NCBI GenBank assembly: GCA_029959085.1
Contig: JARWIR010000031.1
Coordinates: forward strand, 6,262,001 to 6,326,000
Direction: 5' to 3'
Length of the DNA: 64,000 nucleotides
Source of the DNA: Nemophila menziesii
Taxonomy: Eukaryota > Streptophyta > Magnoliopsida > Boraginales > Hydrophyllaceae
Shown: positions 55,626-64,000 of the stretch, one piece after another
Layout: each line of letters begins with the position of its first letter
Numbering within the stretch: the stretch's first letter is position 1
The notes under the pieces: model-generated
The model's input: only the letters and a program-made list of their open reading frames with translations
The model's database searches: none
What the model was told of the DNA's origin: nothing
Position numbers and translations under genes: made by a program

Positions 55626-57013
55626 ATGGTTGAGGTAAACTTGTTAGAGAATAAGAGCGAGTGGATCCTTGACACTGGAGATTCTCGCCATTTCTGCGCA
55701 AACAAATCCTTGTTCAAGAAATTCGAACAACGTGGATGACTTTGAAAAATGTCAAATATGTGTAGAGTCCAAACTTGCGAAAAAACCTTTTAAACCCGTT
55801 ACCACGAGACAAACTAAACTACTTGAATTAGTTCATTCGGACTTAGCTGATTTTAAAAACTCCGCTAGTAGAGGTGGAAAACTTTATTGCATATCCTTCG
55901 TAGATGACTACTCTAGGTTTACTAAAGTGTATCTCCTTAAAACTAAAGATGAGGCGGAAAATGCGTTTTTAAAATATAAAGCCGAAGTTGAAAACCAACT
56001 AGACTGTAAAATCAAACGACTTAGGTCCGATAGAGGAGGCGAGTATAGTTCTAATTCCCTTAAAGAGTTTTGTGAAACAAATGGGATTATCCATGAACAT
56101 AGTGCCCCTTATACACCCCAACAAAACGGGATAGCAGAAAGAAAGAATAGGTCCCTTAAAGAGACTATGAATGCCATGTTAATAAGTTCAGGTTTACCAA
56201 ACAACATGTGGGGGGAAGCTCTCTTGTCAGCCTGTTATGTACTTAATAGGGTACCACATAAATCCCTAGAAAAGACCCTGTATGAAATGTGGAAGGGTTT
56301 TCCACCAAACCTGAAATTTTTAAAAGTGTGGGGGTGTCTAGCCAAAGTCAAACTACCTGATTTTAAAACTGTCACCGTTGGTCCCAAAACCATTGACTCA
56401 ATTTTCATAGGGTACGCTCAGAATAGTGCGGCTTACAGATTCTTGTCATTAGAAGATAACTCTATTTGTGAATCTAGAGACGCTGAGTTCTTTGAACATG
56501 TTTTCCCTTTGAAAGATTTAAATACTGTCTATGCTTCTTTACCTTTTGATAACTTATCTACTAATGATTTTGTACCTCTTTGTGATGTTTTTCCTAACCC
56601 CTCCACTTCCATGGAGCCTAGTAGTATTCCCGAGGAAGAACCTAGGAGAAGTAAGAGGCGCAGGATCGAGTCTAGCTTCGGCCCTGACTTTATAACAGCC
56701 TTTATCACAGAAGGTTCTCACATTGATCTATTAGACGAACAGGTAGTCAATTGCTTCCTCATGGAGGATGACCCAAAAACTTATGATGATGCTTTAAAAT
56801 CTATAGATGCTAGTTTTTGGAAAGAGACTATTAATAGTGAACTTGAGTCAATCAAAAGTAACCATACATGGGAATTAACCGACTTACCTAGGGGTAGCAA
56901 AGCGATTAGTAGCAAATGGATCTTTAAAAAAAAGTTGAGACCCGATGGCTCAATAGAAAAATTTAAAGCCAGACTTGTTATTAAGGGCTTCACCCAAAAG
57001 AAAATTCCCCAGT
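55626..57013 (+). pseudogene. pol: copia pol, part 1: protease stub, integrase, start of RT
   Basis: The protease is only a stub. E-W-I-L-D-T-G-D-S-R-H-F-C (about 55659-55700) has D in place of the usual A after D-T-G, and the frame stops at 55738 where a deletion joins it directly to the integrase zinc-binding end (C-Q-I-C-V-E-S-K, about 55750). The rest of the protease and most of the gag-pre-integrase region are missing. The integrase core keeps all three catalytic residues in H-S-D-L, R-S-D-R-G-G-E-Y and N-G-I-A-E-R-K-N-R, with the D-to-E spacing of exactly 35. The RT N-terminus (K-W-I-F-K-K-K-x-R-P-D-G-S-I-E-K-F-K-A-R-L-V) runs to a frameshifting deletion of about 10 codons at about 57000, just before P-V-T-K-I-A. 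Confidence 0.88.
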
Positions 57014-58316
57014 GACCAAAATTGCCATGATAAGAACCCTTATTGCTTTAGCCGTCATTCACGAACTTGTAATACATCAAATGGATGTCAAAACAGCGTT
57101 CTTGAACGGAGATCTAGATGAAGAGATCTACATGGCTCAACCTGAAGGGTGTGTGGTCCCTGGTCAAGGGGACAAAGTGTGTAAGTTGAAAAAATCCTTG
57201 TATGGTTTGAAACAGGCACCGAAAAAATGGTATGAAAAACTAGATAGTACTCTCATTTCATATGGGTTTATAGCTAACACTTCTGATTCATGTGTTTACT
57301 CCAAGGTAACAAATTCAGAGTGTGTTATCATCTGCCTTTATGTAGATGACATGCTCATCTTTGGTACTACTATTCATATTATAAATGAGACTAAACGCTT
57401 CTTGTCTTCCAGATTCGACATGAAAGATATGGGAGAAGCTGATGTAATACTTGGGGTAAAAATCATTAGAAGCAGTAATGGTATTACCCTGAATCAGTCT
57501 CATTACGTAGAAAGGATGCTGAAGAAGTTCAATTCCTTTGAGGTAACGCCTGTAAATACTCCTTATGATTCTAGCATTAACTTATCCAAACATGTTGGGG
57601 ATGCTGTATCCCAAAATGAATATGCTAAAATCATAGGAAGTGTAATGTTCTTAATGAACTATACTCGACCCGATATTGCCTATACCGTGAGTAGACTTAG
57701 CCGCTACACTCATAACCCGAGTAGTGACCACTGGGTTGCACTTCACCGTCTATTGAAATACTTGAGGGGTACCATCGATCTAGGCTTGTACTATAACAAA
57801 TTCCCTGCAGTCCTTGAGGGTTTTTGTGATGCAAACTGGATCTTTGACAATGACGAAGTAAACTCCACCAGTGGTTATGTATTCTCCTTAGGGGGAGGTG
57901 CTATATCGTGGAAGTCTTCCAAACAGACTTGTATAGCACGCTCCACCATGGAGTCTGAGTTCATAGCACTAGAGTTAGCTGGGCAAGAAGCTGAGTGGTT
58001 GAGAAGTCTCTTATCGGATGTGCCACTTTGGGAAGGAAGTGCCACACCTGTATGTATCCACTGTGATTCACAAGCAGCTATTGGAGTCGCTCATTATAGC
58101 GCCTGCAATGGGAAGAAGAGACATATTCGCATCAGACATGGGTCAGTAAGACAATTACTGAAGAATGGTGTGATAGCCTTGGAATTTGTACGATCAGAGG
58201 AGAATCTAGCTGATCCGTTCACCAAAGGCTTGACCAGGAGACTAGTCCTGGAGACGTCGAGGGGGATGGGACTAAAACCCACTAAGTGGGAACATGTGAC
58301 TAATGAGTCAATGTAA
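57013..58316 (+). pseudogene. pol: copia pol, part 2: reverse transcriptase and RNase H
   Basis: A 434-codon open frame continues RT after the small deletion: [19 protein letters not shown], the catalytic Y-V-D-D-M-L box (about 57342), and [14 protein letters not shown]. RNase H shows [22 protein letters not shown] and R-H-I-R-I-R-H. No internal stop is present, so this part looks recently constrained. It lacks its own natural start because it was part of one polyprotein. Stop TAA is at 58314-58316. Confidence 0.9.
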
Positions 58317-58352
58317 TTTCCCCATCCCTAAGGCTCAAACCTAAATCGTCTT

Positions 58353-58603
58353 GTTCATAGCCACTTGTGGTGGTCCTTTTGAGAAGGACTTGATGAAAAA
58401 GACGTACCGAGTGTTGAACTCACATTGAATTCATAGCCTTTATGGTGGTTCTTTTGAGAAGGACTTGATGAATTCAAGGGTAACATTGAAACCCAAATAT
58501 TCATGGTAGAGTGCTGAGGAGACGTCCTTACACCACTCTCAAATGAATAAATCCACCAAGTTCATAGCCCGTAAAGGGTGGTCCTTAGAGAAGGGCTTGA
58601 TGA
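58353..58603 (+). ncRNA. Three hairpin repeats in the copia 3' untranslated region
   Basis: A 44-nt unit 'ttcatagcc...tgatga' recurs at 58353-58396, 58429-58472 and 58560-58603. Each contains a short hairpin: GTCCTT-TTGAG-AAGGAC (58373-58389), GTTCTT-TTGAG-AAGGAC (58448-58464) and GTCCTT-AGAG-AAGGGC (58581-58596). The differences keep the stem paired through G-U wobble, which suggests selection on RNA structure. Confidence 0.6.
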
Positions 58604-58846
58604 ACCGAAAGGTGAGGTTAGAGGGAACCATAACCTTGAATCGGGTAGAGTATGTGCTGTGAGGGTCTCGATCGATAACCGTTAAAGTTCAAGAGTAAGT
58701 TCACTTAAACGGAATTCGGTGGTTGCCTCGCTTCACTACGTGTCAATTCAAATCGCAAGATATTGACACTTAAGTACAATTCACCCATTCTTCTTTTTGG
58801 AACCTTCTCACCAAACCTTTTGTTGACATTCAAATGTGTGGGGGAT
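58604..58846 (+). other. Copia 3' UTR end with polypurine tract
   Basis: The purine-rich 'gtgtggggga' (58837-58846) directly before the 3' LTR is the likely plus-strand primer. Confidence 0.65.
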
Positions 58847-59853
58847 TGTTGGACATCTGTGATGACAAAAAGAACATTTGATAGTCAATATTGGTTTTTA
58901 ACTCTTCCTACATCGGTGGGTTATAAAGAGTTATAGCTATTTTTATACTATGTGATTTCAACTTAGTCCAAATACCCAATAATCATGCACATGGCAAGGC
59001 ATTGATCTAGCCCACACGCGCGCACCACCACCCACCCGCCCGACCCGGCACCGGCAACGGCGACGGCGACGGCGACGGCGTAAGGCGTGGGGCGTGGGTC
59101 GTGGGTCGTGGGTCGTGGGGAGTTTGGGGAGTCAAAAAATGAAAAATGAAATGGATTTTGTACCAGCTCTTATAGTGGGGGGTTGACTACTCAAACTTAA
59201 ACGTTGAGATAAATCTCCACCAATCTCGCACGCGTTACGGTGAAAGAATATCCCAGCAGCTGTTACTTAGACAAGTCAAACACGTGGGAATATCAAAGGA
59301 GGTCAACTAAGCTGTTACAGAAAATCAAATCAAATAAAAAATGTGGGGGTTACAAGACAATCAAAAACGTCAACCCAATTAAGCCAATTTCGGGAGGAAA
59401 TCGTAGGCCTTAATGGAGACGTTTCTGAAGGCTTGGGTCCTCCTCTACACTCCCCTATATAAAGAGTACTCACTCCACTTTCAGAAGCTACGAAAATACA
59501 CCAAGGAAAAACTCTCTGCCTCACCACCTTCTCTCTATAATTTCCTGAACGTAGTTTTAGTTCTGTTAGAGATACCGGTCACGCCGGAATATCTTTTTAA
59601 CAACCATAGTTTGACGGTGACTTCGTTTTTCTTTATCGTGTAAGTGTATTTCCGTTTTACGTGTATTGTTATTGGAATTTCCGTGTATTGTTATTTCAAT
59701 TTCCGTGTAAACGTTATTTCAATTTCCGTGTAATTGTTATTTCGTTTTTTCCGTGTAATAGTTTGTTTACACTTAAACTCGTTTTTTATTCTCATAATTT
59801 TTCTTTTCGGGAAACCATTTCTTTTGTAAAACCGGTGATTACTTTTAATCACA
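58847..59853 (+). repeat. 3' LTR of the copia element
   Basis: 1007 bp. Starts TGTTGGACATC and ends TTTAATCACA before GGTGA. It differs from the 5' LTR in the number of CACC and CGACGG units and about 15-20 substitutions by eye. Confidence 0.92.
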
Positions 59854-59858
59854 GGTGA

Positions 59859-60076
59859 CACTCTCCATCCCTTCACCAAATCAGAAACCGTCTGTAAGCT
59901 CCGAAAATGGAAGATGGAAGCTCCGGCTTCACGTCATCTTCCATCCTGCTTTGCTTGAGTGCTCGAACGGACACCCTGCTTTGCCTGAGTGCTTGAACAA
60001 ACGGAAGCTCTCCAGCGGCGGCAGAACCCTAGCTTTGTTTTTGCTGATTTTCATGGGCTTTTACCGGAGCTCCATC
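59859..60076. repeat. GC-richer cassette copy a, right part (unit 2)
   Basis: Continuation of 53229-53614 after the copia insertion. It is truncated compared with unit 1: after 'gagctccatcaa' it joins directly to the start of copy b. Confidence 0.7.
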
Positions 60077-60661
60077 AAAATAAAATTAACCGCTACCTAA
60101 TAATAATAAGAAGAAAAAACTAATTCAAACTTAACAGTTACCTAATTACAACAAAAAAAAGCTAAACAAATCTGGGTTAACCAGATGTTACAACCCGAAA
60201 AAATAATGCATCAGCTTCTCGCAGGAAGAAGCGCTGCCGCCACTTGCTGACACTATTCTCTTAGCTGCGAGCTGCTAAAATGGCGAGATGGACATGCGAA
60301 GGCTCCGTAGTGGTGCAGAGGCGACGGCTTGGAAGTGCAGAGGTCGGACTTGAGGGGCTCGAAGGTCGTGTTTGCTAGAGATTCCTAGCTAGACCAGGTT
60401 ACGGATGCGCACGAGTGTGTTTCTTTCTCGATCGAAGCTCAGGCGACACTCTCCCTCCCTTCACCAAATCGGAAACCGTCTGTAAGCTCCGAAAATGGAA
60501 GCTGGAAGCTCCGGCTTCACGTCATCTTCCAACTTGCTTTGCTTGAGTGCTCGAACGGACACCCTGCTTCGCCTGAGTGCACGAACAAAGGGAAGCTCTC
60601 CAGGGGCAGAACCCTAGCTTTGTTTTTGCTGATTTTCATGGGCTTTTACCGGAGCTCCATC
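60077..60661. repeat. GC-richer cassette copy b (unit 2)
   Basis: A full tandem copy of 585 bp starting 'aaaataaaattaaccgc'. It holds an intact, empty copia target site near 60448. Confidence 0.75.
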
Positions 60662-61364
60662 AAAATAAAATTAACCGCTACCTAATAATAATAATAAGAA
60701 AAAACTAATTCAAACTTAACAGTTACCTAATTACAACAAAAAAAAGCTAAACAAATCTGGTTTAACTAGATCTTACAACCCGAAAAAATAATGCATCAGC
60801 TTCTCGCAGGAAGAAGCGCTGCCGCCACTCGCTGACACTATTCTCTTAACTGCGAGCTGCTAAAATGGCGAGATGGACATGCGAAGGCTCCGTGGTGGTG
60901 CAGAGGCGACGGCTTGGAAGTGCAGAGGTCGGACCTGAGGTGCTCGAAGCTCATGTTTGCTAGAGATTCCTAGCTAGACCTGGTTACGGATGCGCACGAG
61001 TGTGTTTCTTTCTCGATCGGAGCTCAGGCGACACTCTCCATCCCTTCACCATATCGGAAACCGTCTGTAAGCTCCGAAAATGGAAGCTGGAAGCTCTGGC
61101 TTCACGTCATCTTCCAACCTGCTTTGCTTGAGTGCTCGAAAGAAACACCCTGCTTCGCCTGAGTGCTCGAACAAAGGGAAGCTCTCCAGCGGCAAAACCC
61201 TAGCTTTGTTTTTGCTGATTTTCATGGGCTTTTACCGGAGCTCCATCAACACTGCATCTGACACCATAACTCGAATGAAAACTCACGAGCTTTGTAAACT
61301 GCACCATCTCAAGATCTCAAGAGCTCAATTTGGAAGCTGTCGTGAGAAGATGTGAGACTTCACC
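60662..61364. repeat. GC-richer cassette copy c (unit 2)
   Basis: The last tandem copy, starting with the same 'aaaataaaattaaccgc' junction. It continues through the 3' part seen in unit 1 ('actgcatctgacacc...gaagatgtgagacttcacc'). Confidence 0.75.
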
Positions 61365-61884
61365 ATGGGAAAGAGTTTGATAAGGAGATGAGATAGAATC
61401 TAAATCTGAAAAATAAAAATATTAGGGTTTATAATTTAGTATATATAGGAAAAAATAGGGGTATAATAGTAAAAGGGTTTTTGAATTTTAGTGTAAAATA
61501 TTAGTTGAGGTCTTTAGTAAGAAGAGAAGGTAAGTGGGTTGGGAAAGGGCATACGGGGGAGACTTCAAGTCCCCGTAGGTAATAATCTCTTAAAATTATA
61601 TTATAAACCATATCATTATAAAGAATAATATGGTTTGTGGATGTTTAAAGGAGTCATGGGTTACAAATCTTTCACCTTTTCTCTTTTATTAAACCATAAT
61701 TGTATCATATGAAATGTCATATATTACCTATATATATGTGACCCTCCTATCATTGTTGACTAGAAGTTGAATAAAATCAAAGATATTATACTTCACTCTA
61801 ATCTACTCTCTTTCTCTGTCTTATCAACATGTTATCTATATGAGCTTACTATTTTGATCTTGTGGAAGAGGTAAGTAATTAATA
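61365..61884. other. Flank of cassette, unit 2
   Basis: Counterpart of 19621-20147. The 13-bp-stem hairpin has one mismatch here ('aaaccatatcatt'). Confidence 0.4.
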
Positions 61885-61901
61885 AGGTTAACATAATTCT
61901 T

Positions 61902-62118
61902 TTTTTTATTTTGGTTACATAGGTGTCTGGGCCAGCTTTCGCGCACCACGACTAATTTCATGCGAAATATACACACCTCCCCATGCATATTCCCACTTAA
62001 TCTGAACTAGGTTACCCATGTTCAGGGAGGGGATCTGGACCTTGTACCTCTTACTTTACCCACTTTAAGGGCTGAAGAAATATCAAGGCTCTAGCCAATT
62101 GTGCTAACCCAACTGGTT
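61902..62118 (-). mobile_element. tRNA-derived SINE, unit 2
   Basis: Same insertion as 20165-20382. The TSD copies are 61885-61901 and 62119-62135. The A box on the minus strand reads GTTAGCACAATTGGC, and the B-box-like region is retained. Confidence 0.85.
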
Positions 62119-62261
62119 AGGTTAACGTAATTCTTATTCTTGTGTTATGCTATCTTTGTAGATTTTATACTACAATTTTTCGGAGAGTACAATACAGAAA
62201 TTTTGTTAATATGAAGTACTCGAATTTGTTCATATGGTTTGTAGTACAACTGTAAGTACCT

Positions 62262-62485
62262 TCAAAATATATTTATAAGCCCGAAACTTAGTACAAATTC
62301 TATATTAGAGAAGCATAAAAGAAAATTTATATAGCCGAAACTTACAACAAATTTTATATATCGGAAGCATATATAAAAGTTTATAGGCATGAAACCTACC
62401 ACACATTTTGTATGCATGAAGCATAAAACACATTTTATATGTTTAAAGCCTACAACAAATTTATATGCGTGAAACATTGGCCAAA
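62262..62485. repeat. 27-bp minisatellite, unit 2
   Basis: Counterpart of 20526-20751, with the same 71-codon open minus-strand frame. Confidence 0.7.
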
Positions 62486-62770
62486 GTCCAAAAGTTCAAA
62501 ACCTATACGAATTATTAAAGGTTTTAAAACTAGATTAAATTTTAACTAGATAAAACTTTTAAAGAATTACAAAGTCTCGAAACCTTAATTCAAATTTATA
62601 GGTTTGAAACAAAAGTAGTTATATGATGAAGAACTCATATGAATTTCATGGATATTTAAGAATTTAAAATTTTTATATAAAAGGAATTATGTTTTCTTAA
62701 AGTATCGCACTAAAGTAACCAAAATGTCTGTGTAAATTAGAGCTTAAATGGAATAAGAAAATATTTTATG
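62486..62770. other. AT-rich end of duplication unit 2
   Basis: Counterpart of 20752-21034. Similarity to unit 1 ends at 62770. Confidence 0.5.
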
Positions 62771-64000
62771 TGTATTGCGGAGAAAATTAATATGTCACTA
62801 AAGGACTATATTAAAGTATTACTACAATTTCATCACTATCATTGCTAGATATTGACGATCTTAACACGTTTATGAATTTTCACAAATTCGAGGTTTTTAA
62901 TGTACACATTAATGGAGATAATCTAATGAATTAAGAGTTTTTCCATTTACATAATTCTAGGAGCAATATTATGAATCAAACCTTTGTTAAGATATTTTTC
63001 ATATCATTAAACAAATATTTCTTGAATGTTGGAAAATTTATTTTAGTAATAAAATGATTATATTCATAAAAATGACATAAAAGTAGGAGGAGATAAGTTA
63101 GAAAATTAAATGATTTTATGAAGTGTACCATCTTTTAGATAATTTGTGGAAAGCTTGCATGATAAAGGTTTTGAACCTTAAACTCCCTGTAAATGTTTAT
63201 AGTCTTACCATTTGGACAATCTATCAATTGTTAGTAAATTAGGCAAATAAAGTGTTAGTACAAGTTCAGGTACTACTTAAATTAATCAAGGGTTTTGAAT
63301 GAATAAATAACATTATCGGGTGAAACATATATTCGTCTCCTTGTATCATATCATAAATATACTCCTGAAATAGTTATATCGAGAATAAAAGTTTTAAGAA
63401 AATATGATGAGATTACTTATCTATCTCGTAAGCAAGTAAGATAAAGAATTGTTTACGTAAAAATCATAATTCATGTTCAATGACTCATTACTACTCTCTA
63501 AAATGATTAAAGCTGAAAGTGTAAGTTCAAAATACGGTTCATTTCCAAAATATTACAAATAATATACAAAATGCATTTGTAGACATATAGAATGTTGTGA
63601 AATCTCATCTGATGTAAACACTCAATTATTGTCCTAGATTAACATATAATAGATATTTCAACGAACACATCCAACCAACACATGAAGCATGTTAGACATA
63701 TAATGAATCTAACCAGCGCATGAAGAATGGTAGATATGCAATTCATATAACCAACACATGAAGTGTGGAAAGTCAACATGTACCATGCCCCGAAGAAAGA
63801 AATCTCATGAGTAAATGAAAAAATGGTAAAAAATTTAGAATGTGCACGTTTATGTAGTATGACATGAATTATTAAGCCAGCTAATGTAGGTACGTGTATT
63901 ACACTTAAAGGAAGTAATGGTCATTGAATAGATGAAGATACATGATTACGAGGAAAGCTATGTATATTATTTGGAAATATATAAATTGTGAGATAGTTTA
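62771..64000. other. Single-copy AT-rich flank, no gene seen
   Basis: Sequence beyond the duplication. No open frame resembles a known protein. Three imperfect 38-bp repeats starting 'aacca(a/g)c(a/g)catgaag' begin at 63673, 63711 and 63749. Confidence 0.45.

Larger units (their letters stand above)
53615..59853 (+). mobile_element. 6.2-kb Ty1/copia LTR retrotransposon
   Basis: TSD GGCGA (53610-53614) and GGTGA (59854-59858), one C-to-T change in the right copy. The empty site 'ctcaggcgacactctcc' is present in unit 1 and in cassette copies b and c. LTRs are 53615-54618 (1004 bp) and 58847-59853 (1007 bp), TGTTGGAC...AATCACA, with roughly 2% differences by eye. The internal order gag-PR-INT-RT-RNaseH is that of Ty1/copia. 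Frames are broken by stops, frameshifts and two deletions. I could not find a primer-binding site. The exact copia lineage is not assigned. Confidence 0.93.
21046..62770 (+). repeat. Unit 2 of the tandem duplication, expanded by insertions
   Basis: This is the second copy of 4417-21034, interrupted by a 17.6-kb gypsy element (24748-42386) and a 6.2-kb copia element (53615-59853), and containing two extra copies of the GC-richer cassette. The upstream end lies inside the tail of the relic LTR. The downstream end is where similarity to unit 1 stops ('tattttatg' followed by unique 'tgtattgcgg'). Confidence 0.9.

Noticed and set aside
55669..55731. N-terminal part of the 448-codon frame as real protein
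   Set aside because: The first about 20 codons are an out-of-frame reading of the protease stub. Authentic integrase sequence begins at about 55732.

Overview
This is a stretch of plant nuclear DNA, most likely from a eudicot. It is AT-rich, has no recognisable intact host gene, and is built almost entirely from nested transposable elements: plant-type Ty3/gypsy elements primed by tRNA-Asp, a Ty1/copia element, L1-type LINE fragments, a tRNA-derived SINE and minisatellites. I cannot name the species from sequence alone.

Layout. Positions 1-4416 hold AT-rich sequence and a decayed Athila-like (Ty3/gypsy) 3' end with its LTR. The rest is dominated by a head-to-tail tandem duplication of about 16.6 kb: unit 1 is 4417-21034 and unit 2 is 21046-62770. 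The units differ by roughly 2-4% by eye. Each unit contains, in order: the tail of the old LTR, a giant imperfect inverted repeat (arms about 3.3 kb) carrying LINE reverse-transcriptase fragments around an LTR-like loop, a long AT-rich region with two exon-like remnants of an unrecognised gene, short tandem repeats, a GC-richer cassette of about 0.6 kb, a SINE, and a 27-bp minisatellite. Unit 2 is longer only because of later insertions and a local triplication of the GC-richer cassette.

Insertions in unit 2. (a) A 17.6-kb Athila-like element lies at 24748-42386, with TSD GCTCT and two 1531-bp LTRs. It keeps gag, a protease and an env-like/plant-transposon-protein ORF but has no RT, RNase H or integrase. 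(b) Nested in its gag-protease region is a 7.7-kb relative at 28261-35959, with TSD GCTGG and LTRs of 1826 and 1825 bp. Its only long open frame encodes a 410-residue protein of unknown function. (c) A 6.2-kb Ty1/copia element lies at 53615-59853, with TSD GGCGA/GGTGA and LTRs of about 1 kb; it has broken gag and pol frames. Unit 1 carries the empty sites for (a) and (c), which gives the order: inverted repeat, then tandem duplication, then insertions.

The most interesting structure is shared by the two Athila-like elements. Upstream of the env-like start codon each carries a tandem array of near-perfect palindromes. In the inner element, three pairs of CGGTATACCG sit exactly 21 bp apart, interleaved with AACCCGTGCCACGGGTT. 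In the outer element the second palindrome recurs at exactly 100-bp intervals. Each array is followed by a TATAAAC box, a leader of about 370-380 nt and the env-like ATG. This looks like an operator/enhancer-plus-internal-promoter module. Other shared cis-elements are a GAGTCGTG/CACGACTC hairpin, a recurrent PPT-like motif and an inverted repeat at the LTR tip. Both elements must depend on an autonomous partner elsewhere in the genome.
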